DNA of 64,000 bases from Lunularia cruciata (taxonomy: Eukaryota; Streptophyta; Marchantiopsida; Lunulariales; Lunulariaceae). Both the position numbers and the translations under genes were made by a program. This document shows, piece after piece, positions 45,761-57,120 of this stretch. Location of the stretch: NCBI GenBank assembly GCA_948567375.1, contig OX419761.1, positions 31,968,243 through 32,032,242 on the forward strand, in the 5' to 3' direction. The number at the start of each line of letters is the position of its first letter. Position 1 is the stretch's first letter. The notes beneath the pieces were generated by a model. The model did no database searches and was not told the origin of the DNA. It saw nothing but the letters and a program-made list of their open reading frames with translations.

Positions 45761-48700
45761 ATGTGGCTCCCAAGTATCCTCTATAACTGTAGTAAGAGTG
45801 GAAGACGTACTAATTGGCTGCTACACTGGGCCCTTGGGAGCAATAGTGTCATGCTCCTAACCACTAGAGGTCCCAACCTCTGTGTGAAAATCTCCCTCCA
45901 CTCTAGTTGCAAGCTCCACACATCCTCTAACTGCATCCCAAGTGGACCAAGGGTGTAATCCAAGTAGCCCACGCTCACCTGGATGGACTCCAAGTAGACC
46001 ACTCTCCCTAGTAGCTACTGGTTGTATCCCAAAAATACCATGTCCACTTGGTCCATCGCCCCTAGCATGTGCTTGAATCATCTTGATCGGCATAGGGCTC
46101 ACAAGTGTCTGAGTGGTGATGCCTATCAAGCGCATCCTACGCTGCTCTGCCAAGCCAAGGCTCATAATCCAAGTCAAACAATTCAGGTCCATAGCCTGAC
46201 CTAACACCTAACACTTGGATGCCTCTGACATTGTTGGAACAATAATAATACCCATGCAAAAACCCATCGCCCGTTCTCTCTCATTTGTGTTGGACTGCAC
46301 CAACTACTATAATTATGAGTCCCAAACAATTCCAAGTCCTCCCTCTCAAAAAGCATTAAAGCTTAGGGAACTCATGGGTGTGGGAAATGTGGCTCTAGGC
46401 TATCCAATTGGGTTCACTATTGCTATAGGGTGACCTATCAACCAGTAGTACTATTTGAATTTGACACTCAACATCCAAGATGTCATCAACAAGGATGTGG
46501 TCGAGTCATTGAATCCCATCATATGCATGTTGTAAAACCTCTCTGGGTAAGAGGTTTGTCCACCAAAGATGAAGAAGATGAGCCCGTGATCCCATTCTGC
46601 GTGCATCCAACAATACAACAAGTCCCATCCAAGAATGGACCTGATGTGTACTCACCACCACTCTGGTGCAAGAATAACCCAACAAAGGGACATTCTCTAA
46701 AAAGTAAGTTGGAGAAATGGACTGATGAACTTGGAGATGTCATAGTATCCGTAACATCTCCCAAAACAAACCAAATCAAGGATCTTGAAGACCCAAACCT
46801 TAGCCAACATGTGTATGTCCTTGACATGGCCATCCAAAAATCACCAAGTGAATATGCCCATGTCTCTCCAGATCATATGCCCCCAATAAAGAAATGTTTG
46901 CTTGTAACCTCTGATTGCTGACATCAGTAATAACTCTGGATTTTGATAGGCCAAGTGTGCCACATGATGTAGAGAGACTTGCCTAATAGTCTCATCTCTC
47001 TCTACATACAAGTACCTTTGTCCTTGTATACCCGCTTGTAATACCGTGGCTAGTCCGATGCTAATCTCACCGAACCACTCCAAAAGACATATCCCCTCTA
47101 TTGGATACTGCCAAGCAATGAGTGTGGTATCCAAAGGTGTCAAAGTAATAGACTCTGGAGGCTCATCCTCATACTCATCTCCTGATGGTGTGAAGGCTCC
47201 ACTCCAAGCTTGTTGCACCAACTGATCTGCATGCTGCTGCAATGTCTCCTTTGAACTCCACATTCGAACATCCAAGGTGGATGGAACAATCCCACTTGTA
47301 CTCCAATTCCAAGTGATCTCCTCTAGTACTGGAGTATCCTCTGCATGGGCATTCCCATCCAACAAGTCACCAAGCCAAGTAACTACACTATTGAAAGCTA
47401 AAACTGATGTTGCCATCGTCCCGGACTATAGTGAGCTAAGACTGCCACTACTGAAGCATGCTGGTAGGCAACATACCGGACCCTCACCAGACTACCAACC
47501 TGGTCTATAGGAGGTTGTCTCCTCCCAAAAGTCAATATTGAAACCCATGGGGTATAACACTGCTTCCCCAACTAGCACATCATATGACTCAACTATTGTT
47601 GCAATAGCCTGAGCTCTCACCACCGGGCTATTAGTTGGATGACCAAGCTGAACCTGGACAACAAGCTACCCACGTGTGAGGTACTGTGTTGAACCACCAC
47701 CTAGAGAAGTATGGATCTGAAATGGACACCTCTCCACATTGGTCTTTCGTAACTCCAGACAAGCTACTGCAACCTTCTCCAACATAAGGGGCTGCGCACT
47801 AAAGTCTAACAAGACTCTCTGTGGTGTATAGACTTCCTTGAAGGTCTCACCAAGTGGAAAATCCCCCTTTGGTTATCCAATAGGACAACACTAGGTGTGA
47901 ACCACGCTCTTTCAAAGGCCGGTCTAGTTGGGAACTCCCTAGTCTGGCCGCTATTGCCTACCATAAACCACTGGTTGCTGACGGATCCCATGCTCCTCAA
48001 CCAAGTCAGCCTCACTACCAACCACCTCTACTCTAGTAGTAGGAACCGCATCATCCCTACTCTCATAAAGCGTGGCAGCCAACCGGAACACTGGAGCTGG
48101 GTCAACTCCCAATGTAAACTTATCACTGGCTAAAAACAAAGGGCACCACATAATCAGGTGAGCCACTCCCAACATTGTGCTAGACTCAATCTGTGTAGTA
48201 GTAGGTAGTTGACTAGCAGGTAGTTGATCATGCACTCTATCACCACCTACCACACATGGAATGGGACATCTAGGAGCCATGGATGTTATCTACAATGTCT
48301 CAGATTTCATGAAAGACAAGGGAAGTTTGACCTGTCTCCCAACCTCTCCTCTTTGTGGGTCCAACTCCATTGATGCTCCTCTAGGCTCTAGAGCACATAC
48401 TGCACTCCTAGTCACTACTGCAAATGCATATACTTGAGCTGCTCCGCACATGAAGTCAAAAGCATCTCTATCACCAACATATGAGGTGGAAGCCTCGGCA
48501 CCCAAATCTGATCTCCTTTGAGCAATGGCCATACTAGCCAATCTCTACTCCAATTGGTCAATCCGAGTGGCCATAGATGTACCAAAAGTAAGGGCAGGTA
48601 CTACACTTCTACTAGGTGTAGATCCTCCACCACCACCTCTACCACCTTGTCCTCCATGAATTGGAGCTCCTCTACTACCTGCCATAGCAGCCCTACCACT

Positions 48701-50200
48701 CTATAACTCCGGGTGTAGGTCAAAGCATTGATCATTAGTGTGACCAAATCTATGGCAATGCTCACACCACCTCTATGCTGCCTGTGATGCACTAGAGGTA
48801 TAAGGTCCGTTGCCTTGAGTACACTATCTTCTATGGTGAGGTCCACCACAAGTCCAACAAGCAACACCACTACTCACTAGTTGTTGTTGACCCAAGAATG
48901 AAGGTAAGGGTCTAGCTCTACTAGGCCCTCCACTCGCTCCATAGGAGCTAGGCTGTCCACCTTGTCCACAAAACCCAACTGGGCGTGGTGCACTCTTCTA
49001 CACTCAAGAAGAAGTCACAGCCGTGGATGAGGTCTCCCTACCAAATCCAGATGTCACCACTCTCTCTTCCACTATGTTGAGCTCAATACGCTCAGCCAAA
49101 CCAAAGACCACTGCCAAAGTAAGCAAAGTAGCATGTAACAACGTAGCATAATGAACTCTACATTGCAACTCCTTGTCCAATATCCCAACTAGACTGCCAA
49201 AACCAAAACTGGACTGCCTAGGCCTTAGTAACTCCTTGAGTGAAACTGATCAGCCGCCTCATGCGACTATATGCCTTGCATAGGCTCCCTCCATCCTTCT
49301 ATTGGAACTCCTGTAGGCTCCTTAGCTTGTCAGTCCACACTCCTTGGTAGTTCTATCTCAAACACAAGAAGAACTCCACCATGGAGTTAAACCCCGGTAC
49401 CACACCACCTCTTGTAGCGGTACCTCCACTTGTAGTAGCACTATCTCTAGCTAGTGCACCTCCACTAGCTCCACCAACACTACTCAAGCTAGAACTCATA
49501 GGTACAGCCAATCTACTCCTGGCCACCAAACTTGAAGTGATAGAGACATAGTTTGGAGACCAACACTATCTCCATAACTTAATCTCCTCCAAATGAGCTC
49601 TCCTGAACTCATGGTAGTCATCCATCGGCAGATCCTCTAAATGCTGAAACAACCCCTTCCATGCCATGAAGAGTGTAAAAACATTTGGGTCTCACATTTG
49701 CTATAGATCACACCAACTATCAAACTCCTGGATGAAGTCATCTAACTCATTGGTATCCATTGTACCAGAGTAATGCATAGGGCCTTTGAAGGCCTCATAA
49801 ATCTTGTCCATGTCCCACAACAACAGTGCGGGCACTCCAAGTGCACTCTCTATTGAATCAGCTCTTGTGTCAAACTCCAACTTAGAGTCAATCTCCTCTC
49901 TCACTAGGACCTGAGATACCAACTGATACCAAGTGCCACTCCAAGTAAACCCACTACGTACTATAGGGCTAACTCCTTTGGAATCCCCAATGAACTCTAT
50001 CATGACAAAGTAACCGCAATTGCAACCATAAACTTGAACCACCAAATGCAACCGCAAGTGCCAACACCACTAAGTGCCAACACCGACTAAGCACCACCAA
50101 GTGCCAATACTCACAAAACACCACCCACTAATGTAACTCTAATGAAGATAACTACACTAGGGGAAAGGGCAACCTGTAACCTGCCATCACAACACGCACT
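45761..50200 (-). pseudogene. G2 gag/protease region with zinc knuckle
   Basis: Long region in which a CX2CX4HX4C knuckle is visible at 48,766-48,725 (C-EH-C-HRFG-H-TNDQ-C), preceded by a Gly/Arg-rich region. The 50,057-49,701 stretch (YSGTMDTNELDDFIQEFDSW, then a capsid-like context) looks like the gag N-terminal half, as in gags that begin with a transport/capsid-type alpha-helical fold. Protease signatures were not found with confidence. Broken in many places. Confidence 0.6.
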
Positions 50201-50425
50201 CTCACGGTCTGTAGGTCATCACTTCCTGCCTCACCAAAGAGAAACAAAGGTAGTCTGATTGGTCATCACTCCAGCCTCACTACCGAGAGCACATAAGAGC
50301 ACCAACGGTCAAAAGTCAATGCACCTCACACAAATATGGTGCACAAACAGGAAATAGAGAATGGAGAGAGTCAAATCACAAAAGCTCTAAACAAAACTCC
50401 ATCTCAAAAAAATAACATGGGATTG
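50201..50425 (-). other. G2 leader
   Basis: Non-coding sequence between primer site and gag. Related text occurs at 56,891-57,120. Confidence 0.5.
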
Positions 50426-50437
50426 ACTCTGCCACCA
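50426..50437 (-). other. G2 putative primer-binding site
   Basis: Minus strand TGGTGGCAGAGT resembles TGGTATCAGAGC (initiator tRNA-Met) at 9 of 12 positions. It is where the leader ends. Confidence 0.4.
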
Positions 50438-50439
50438 TT

Positions 50440-51192
50440 TGGCATTTGACATAAGAGAAGTTTATATCTAAGTCCTAAGCTACTAGGATCACCAAGAATG
50501 GGATCAAACTACTTCTCCTAGCCAAAGCTACAAGTGTATTGATAATAGTGGCACAATCACTAGGATAATAAGTAAGTGTGGACCAATTGGCTAGGGCACA
50601 AGTCTAGGAAAAAGAGATGTAGGGTTCAAATTCTATTGCGCTCAATCTAGCAGTATGGGCAGATTTTGCCAAGCAATGACCAAGATCTACTCTAAACTAG
50701 CTAGCTTCACACCAACAAGCTAGCTTACTGGCCATTCTAGGCCTTCATAGCCTTATACCTCAGCCTCTAAATGCCAAAATTCACCCAAATAAGGCCTTTC
50801 TTCTTGCCACTTCAAACCTCCTCCAAAATTACACTAATTCTTCACTTGAGCCAAATTGAAAACAAATGTTTCTCGAAATCATAAATTCACAAGAATAGCT
50901 TCCCAACTCCACCTTCAATTTTACTTTCTGAGCCCAACTCGCAACAAATTGGTCTTGCCTTCACCTCCTAAGCTCAAAATCACAACCAGTGGTAAAAAAT
51001 TGCTTCTTCTTTGCTTGAAAATTGGCCAGCACTGCCACTCACCGTCCGCCTTATTGCCAAATCTGCATCAAGCAACAAGCTTCTGCACACTAGGGAAAAA
51101 TTGAACTTCAATTGAGCTACCAACGATCCACCAAGCTTGGAGATACCACCAACACTGAAAGTTCCTACACCCAATTTCCCCCTGATTTCACT
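50440..51192 (-). other. Unexplained G2 5' segment between primer site and LTR homology
   Basis: About 750 bases that lie where the outer half of the 5' LTR should be, but share no visible similarity with the outer part of the G2 3' LTR. Either the element's right end was rearranged, or another fragment lies here. No coding support. Confidence 0.45.
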
Positions 51193-51651
51193 TCTCTGAT
51201 GTAATTAGATTGTTTACAACTCTCAAATAAACTCAACTCAAATCAATACTTGATCTGTCACTCTATAAACTGCCAACAACTAGGCACTGGTTATAGTCAA
51301 GCCACACCCACTCTAGCTAAGAGAATCTAGGTGCCGCTCACCGGCCTCTATCCACCATAGCCAAGAACTCAAAGGCTCAACATCAGAGAAGTGAGCTCTC
51401 TGGAGCTGCACTTCAAAATTATACCCCTAGACTTGAGCTAGGTCTAACACCCTAACGGTCCCGCTAATGGTACACTCAATGGTGCAAATGGTGCAAAGTG
51501 ACGGTGGGCCCCACAGTGAAGTCAATACCCCAAACACAAAATCTGACCGTTGGAAAGTAGTCTTTGAGAAACTACTAAAATAACTCTAACTACTATCATT
51601 GCAACTCTAGTGTCTGAGCAATCTAGATGTGACACTCCAAATAGCGTGACA
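51193..51651 (-). repeat. G2 5' LTR, recognisable part
   Basis: From AGATTGTTTACAACTC to ...GCGTGACA it parallels 32,653-33,094 of the 3' LTR with scattered differences. It ends at the target duplication CCTTTG. Confidence 0.8.
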
Positions 51652-51773
51652 CCTTTGAAGGGATCCTCTTTGTTATATAATAACAAGAAGGTGCTCCTTT
51701 GGGACATCAAACAATTGAGTGTGAAATTTGTGTTTTCTCTCCTAAAGAGTTCTTTTGCTCTCAGAGCATTACA
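51652..51773 (+). repeat. C1 3' LTR, right part
   Basis: CCTTTGAAGGGATCC through TATATAATAA to GCATTACA; matches the last 120 bases of the C1 5' LTR (27,025-27,146). Confidence 0.85.
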
Positions 51774-52014
51774 ATAAGTCACCAGGCTAAGTAACAAAAC
51801 CACTTAAAGTTGAAATTGATGCCGCCACGGTCCTTGACTATAGTGAGCCAAGACTGCTACTATTGTAGTGTATTGGTAAGCAACATATCCATCCCTCACC
51901 TTACTACCAACTTGGTCTATAAGAGGTTGTCTCTTCCTAATAGTTAATATTGGTATAATACTACTCCACTAACTAGCACATCATATGACTCAACTACTAT
52001 TGCAATAGCATGAA
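51774..52014 (-). pseudogene. G1 gag fragment, right of the C1 insertion
   Basis: Collinear with 47,361-47,612 of G2 (AAGTCACCA, TATAGTGAGC, GGTCTATA...GAGGTTGTCTC, ACTAGCACATCATATGACTC). Broken off at 52,014 where C3 begins. Confidence 0.8.
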
Positions 52015-52019
52015 AGGCA

Positions 52020-55000
52020 ACCTCACAATTGATTGTTGTGAATGGAATCCTAGAAGGTAATCAAGTGAGAGTATTAATAGATCCGGGAGCAACAGAGAAT
52101 TTCTTGTCTCACTCTATTGCAATCAGATTGGGAATGGATCTAGAGAGAGATGGAAGTGAAGAAGTAGAGTTACCAAATGGGCAAACAGAGAGGATTGAAT
52201 CCTTACCTAGACGGGTAACCCTCTCTGTAGGAGAATATTAGGAAGCAATTGAGTGGCGAGTGATATAGTTAGCCCGTTTTGATGCAATTTTAGGCATGCC
52301 ATGGATGGAGCAGTACAACCCAATGGTGGATTGGAGGAAGAAAGTAGTGAGAACCCACCAATGGTCAATCATTGGGGTTGAAGAAAAATCACACAGGCAG
52401 AAACTGCCTCTATATGTCGTAGGGACGACAACTGTCTGTAAGACCGATAGATGTTTTCTGGGTCTAATAAGAGAAGTCCAGAGTGCACAACTCGCTGGAC
52501 AAATTCCTAAGAAATTGAAGGATGTGGTGGATGAGTTTCAAGATGTCTTTCCCGATGATCTACCCTCAGGATTACCACCTAAAAGGCGAGTAGATCACAA
52601 AATAGAGACACTCTCGGGGAAGACACCTCCTTGTAAGGCCCCATATCGCCTATCACCTCATGAGTTGGAGGAGTGTAAGACTCAAATTGAGGAGATGCTA
52701 TAGAAAGGGTTCATCCAACCTAGCGTATCACCATATGGGGCCCCTGTCTTGTTTGTGAAGAAGAAGGATGGTACAATGCGCATGTGCATTGACTATCGGG
52801 GTCTCAATCAGCAAACAGTGAAGGACAAATACCCCTTACCTCGCATGGATGACTTGTTTGATCAACTCTATGGAGCGAGATACTTCACCAAACTGGACTT
52901 GCGGAGCGGTTACAATCAAATCCGAATTGCAGAGGAGGATGTGTACAAAACTGCCTTTCGAACCAGGTATGGCCACTTTGAGTATCTTGTGATGCCTTTT
53001 GGCCTCACCAATGCGCCTGCCACTTTCATGAGCCTAATGAATGACATATTTCGTCCATACTTGGATAAGTCTGTTATCGTCTTCTTGGATGATATCTTAG
53101 TATATAGTAGCACGATGACAGAACACAAACAACATCTACGAGAGGTCCTCCAGATTCTAAGACAGAATCAGTTGTACGCCAAAATCTCAAAGTGTGAGTT
53201 TGGCAAGTCTGAAGTAGACTACTTAGGGCATAGAGTAAGTGCAGAGGGCATTCAAGTATTGACAGATAAAATAGAGGTCATTCAAAAATGGAGTGCCCCC
53301 GAAGATCAGACTCAACTTAAAAGCTTCTTGGGGTTGACGAGATTCTATCGTAGATTTGTCAAGGACTTCTCCAAGGTTGCACAGCCTTTAACGACACTAC
53401 TTGGCAAGGGGAAGAAGTGGACATGGGGAACTGCACAAGAGTTGGCCTTTCAAGAATTGAAGGCCGCCTTGCTACATGCACCAATCTTGAAGTGGTATGA
53501 CCCAAAACGTCCAATCAAGTTGGCTACGGATGCATCAGGCGTAGCAATAGGAGCAGTCCTACAACAAGAGTGGCATGACGGATGGCATCCAATTGCATAT
53601 TTCTCTCAAAAGTTGTTACCGGCAGAGCGCAACTACCACACCACAGAACGAGAAGAGCTGGCCATTGTTCTAGCAACCAAGCATTGGAAGCACTACCTGG
53701 GCGAGAAGGCATTTGTAGTAGAGACAGACCACAAACCTCTAGTCTACCTCGAGACGCAGAAGGATCTATCTCGTCGCCAAATTCGGTGGGCAGAGTGGCG
53801 ACAATGCTTCAACATGACAATCACCTACGTGGAAGGTAAGAAGCAACTTGCAGATGCGTTCACCCGCATGCCAATGGCCAACAACTTGGCGGCAGAGGTT
53901 AAGATTAACCCTGAATTCTGGCAAGAGATTCTAGCTGCTACAAAAACTGACCCACAGATTGTAGAAGCGCAAACGTCCAAAGGTGTCACCAGCACCCAAG
54001 GACTCACCTTTCGAGAGGGCCGATTGTGGATCCCAAATGTCCCAGAATTACGCACCACCATTCTAGCGGAATGTCATGATTCGGCCATTGCAGCTCATGT
54101 CGGAGTGGACAAGACCTTGGAGGCAGTCAAGCGCCATTACTATTGGCCCAAGATGAGCAACGACGTGATGGACTATGTGCGTAGCTGCCTACTTTGTCAA
54201 CAGAACAAAGCTTCTAATCAGGCTCCTGCAGGGCTCCTTCAACCTCTTCCCACTCCTACCCAACGTTGGGAACAAGTGAGTATGGATCTCGTCTGTGAAT
54301 TACCCAAGACCACCTCAGGGTTTGACTCCATTGTTGTCTTTGTGGACCGGCTCAGCAAAATGATTCATGTACGCCCTACCACCAAGGAGGTGACCGCTCC
54401 ACAACTAGCTCAACTATACTTAGATGCAGTCTTTGCTCACCATGGCTTGTCTAGAGTACTCATCACCGATAGAGGCACCCAATTCACCAGTTTGTTTTGG
54501 CGAACACTCTTTGGTTTCTTCAAAACCAAGTTGGCTATGTCTACAGCTTACCACCCACAAACAGATGGCCAAACAGAGCGGGGTAATCGCACGATTGAAG
54601 ACATGTTACACGGCTTCACCTTAGAAGAGCAAGAGAGGTGGGACACCCTATTACCGTTGGTGGAATTCGCTTACAACAATTCCGTGAATGCCTCCACCCA
54701 GGTCACTCCGTTCTTCCTCATGTATGGTGAGCATCCCTTCACACCTTCTAGCTTGATGAAGATCCGTCCAGTGACTACCAAGGTTGATGCAGTCAACACA
54801 TTTGTTTCTGGAATCCAACAAGGTGTGGAGAGCGCCAAGCACAGGTTACAGATTGCGCAAATTCGACAAAAGCAGTATGCTGATGCACACCGTAGGCATA
54901 TGGAGTTCAATGTTGGGGATCAAGTGTGGCTATCGACAACCAACCTCACATTAGTTGGATCTCGTAAGCTCAGACCTCGTTTTATTGGGCCTTTCTCGAT

Positions 55001-55358
55001 TCTTCGTCGCATCGGCGCTGTGGCCTATCACCTTGAGCTACCACCACACATGAAGATCCATCCAGTGTTCCATGTCTCCCTATTATGCAGATATGCTCCC
55101 CGATCAGGCCAAGGTACTTCCACACAGGACATTCGACCTTGTCCGACAATCATTGATGGCACAGAGGAATATGAAGTAGAGCGGATTCTCCAAAAGCGCA
55201 TGCGTGGTACTCGCCATCTGTGGGTGGAATATCTAGTACAATGGAAAGGTTACCCTCTCTATGAAGCAACCTGGGAACCCGCTGCCAATTTGGCACATGC
55301 ACCGGTGTTGGTGCAAGCATTTGAGCAACAATTGCACAACGAGGACGTTGCGTCTTAA
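52020..55358 (+). pseudogene. C3 pol: protease, RT, RNase H, integrase, chromodomain
   Basis: Retropepsin (52,029-52,241, [11 protein letters not shown]), RT with FLDDILVYS at about 53,079-53,105, RNase H ([15 protein letters not shown] at about 53,530), integrase HHCC ([10 protein letters not shown] then CLLCQQNK, about 54,075-54,210) and core ([11 protein letters not shown], about 54,550), and a chromodomain at about 55,165-55,300 ([19 protein letters not shown]). The longest open stretch is 52,749-55,358. Not a host gene: domain order, polypurine tract and LTR follow directly. Confidence 0.92.
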
Positions 55359-55370
55359 AAGGAGGGAGGT
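55357..55370 (+). other. C3 polypurine tract
   Basis: AAAAGGAGGGAGGT, overlapping the last codon region of pol and abutting the 3' LTR. Confidence 0.85.
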
Positions 55371-55371
55371 C

Positions 55372-56110
55372 TGTAATACCAAGGGTTAGCCATACGATCT
55401 AGATGTGAAATTTGGTTTGGTAACATCTAGAATGATGTTATACATGATGGTCAAAATAGATTAGATAGAAGTATCACCAAAAGAGTACTTCTACTAATAG
55501 GGCAGAAACCGAAATAGACTTGAGAACCTTAGAACCAATAGCTAGACATATGATTTAAAGATGAGAATTGGTTTGGTAACATCTGGAAGGATGTTACACA
55601 TGATGGACTAAACAGATCAGAAAGAGGTATCACCAAAAGGGGACTTCTACTAATAGAGTAGGAACCGAAATATGCCTGAAATCTTTGAAGGCAATTTCGG
55701 AGGCCTAAACGGATGAATTAGGCCTCGAAAATGTGCAGATTCCCCCCACAACAGAGGAAAGGCTGGCCTTCCCTCCCCCCAAGTTTGTCTCGTCGAGAGC
55801 TTTCCAACGGTACCTTACTCATGTGATTCTGAGATTCCTACAGGAAGATTCCCTAAAAGATTCCCTCCGATCAAAGCTCGTTTGACCAACCAGATAGGAC
55901 CTAGACCAGACAGGTCACCCATCCAAGTCAGTAATCCAAGGGTGGAGCTTGCTGACATGTCACCTATCTATGTCCCTAATCCTATGGTGGAGCTTCCTTG
56001 GAGGAGATCCTCTTTGTCTATATAATAAAGAGAAGGTGCTCCCTTGGGGCATCGAATGTTTGAGTGTGCAATCTGTGTTTTCTCTCTTCTCTTGTCCTCG
56101 GAGTATTACA
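55372..56110 (+). repeat. C3 3' LTR
   Basis: 739 bases, TGTAATACCAAGGG...GAGTATTACA; the reverse complement of the C2 LTRs with few differences. Confidence 0.95.
56019..56026 (+). promoter_or_regulatory. TATA box of C3 3' LTR
   Basis: TATATAAT within CTATATAATAAAGAG, about 85 bases before the LTR end. Confidence 0.5.
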
Positions 56111-56745
56111 CATGGCATCAATCTTTACCCTTAGGTTAGTTGCATACATGGGTGATATGTCAATTCTAATTGTATCTGGTTGGTCAAACCATCTTTGACT
56201 AAAGGGAATCTTTAGTGAATCTACATGTAGGAATCTTGCATGGGAAAGCTCTCAATGAGACAAACTTGGGTGAGGGAATGCCATTCTCCCCTCTATTGGG
56301 GGAAAATGTGTACATTTCCAAGGCCTCATTCATCCATTTAGTCCTCCAAAATTGGCTCAAAAGTTTTTGGGCTATTTTTGACTCTTGTCCTATTAGTAAA
56401 AGTCCTCTTTTGGTGGCATCTGTATCTAATCTATCTAGCCTATCATATATAACATCCTCACAAATGTTACCAAGCCAATTTTCACCTCTAGATATGTCTA
56501 GCTTTTGGTATTACAATTCAAGCTATTTTTGGCTCCTACCCTATTAGTAGAAGTACTCTTTTGGTGACACCTCTATCCAATCTACCCAGCAACTCATACA
56601 TAAAATCCTTCCAGATGTTATCAAGCCAATTTTCACCTTTAGCTAATATGTTTATCTATTGGTATTACAAACCTCTCCCTTTTTAAGATGTAATGTCCTC
56701 GTTGTGAAGATGTTGCTCAAAAGATTTCACTAACATTGGTGGCGT
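56111..56745 (-). repeat. C4: old chromovirus LTR remnant
   Basis: Minus-strand LTR of the C family, clearly diverged: AAGGGAATCTTTAG, CTCTCAATGAGACAAACTTGG, two CTATTAGTA-AAGT duplications, ending at GGTATTACA near 56,670. Then comes a decayed polypurine tract and the end of a chromodomain region (CGTTGTGAAGATGTTGCTCAA). Its left side is cut by C3. Confidence 0.75.
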
Positions 56746-56890
56746 GTTTTTCCTTTCTCTCCTCAGGAACACACACAATGCCTAGCTATGGAGCCTAAGA
56801 TCAAAAGTTGTAGATTAACCTGTCCGTACTAGTTTGAGCGTGTGTAGAATGCAACCAGTAAAACCTTCTGCTCTAGGTTTTGATATTCTT
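56746..56890. other. No gene recognised
   Basis: Short non-coding segment between the C4 and G-type remnants. Confidence 0.45.
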
Positions 56891-57120
56891 GCTATCGATT
56901 AAGGTGGTAATGGGCAACCTAACCTATCATCATAACACGTAATCCTGGTATGTTGGTCATCACTTTCAATATTACCAAGGAGAAATACATAACATTCTCA
57001 GGAGGAAAGAACCTAAGCGTAATGCCTGCACACCAATCCAAACCAACTGGGCGTACAAACAAGCATGCAAACACGGAGAAGATCCAACCACAAGAAGTCA
57101 GCAACAACTCTCCATGCTTT
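56891..57120 (-). repeat. G-family leader remnant
   Basis: Parallels the G2 leader near 50,165-50,400 (GGGCAACCT...CATCA-AACACG, GGTCATCACTT, ACAAACA...GGAGA). No coding region is attached. Confidence 0.5.

Larger units (their letters stand above)
32548..51651 (-). mobile_element. G2: Ty3/gypsy element inserted in the C1 3' LTR
   Basis: Minus-strand member of the same family as G1. Plus-orientation ends are TGTATATACATTG and ...AGCGTGACA, flanked by CCTTTG on both sides (32,542-32,547 and 51,652-51,657), which is the target-site duplication (5 bases, extended by one chance match). G2 is itself interrupted by X (34,011-43,875). Own length is about 9.2 kb. Dozens of breaks; intermediate age. 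Confidence 0.85.
52015..56110 (+). mobile_element. C3: young chromovirus lacking its 5' part
   Basis: Same subfamily as C2. It begins abruptly near the gag/pol boundary (AAGGCAACCTCACAATTG) next to the G1 fragment, without 5' LTR, primer site or gag, and continues through pol, chromodomain, polypurine tract and 3' LTR. The surviving pol has few breaks, but the element is defective through loss of its 5' third. Confidence 0.9.

Noticed and set aside
52749-55358. Long 869-residue open frame as a host gene
   Set aside because: Domain order (RT, RNase H, integrase, chromodomain), adjoining polypurine tract and LTR show it is retroelement pol.
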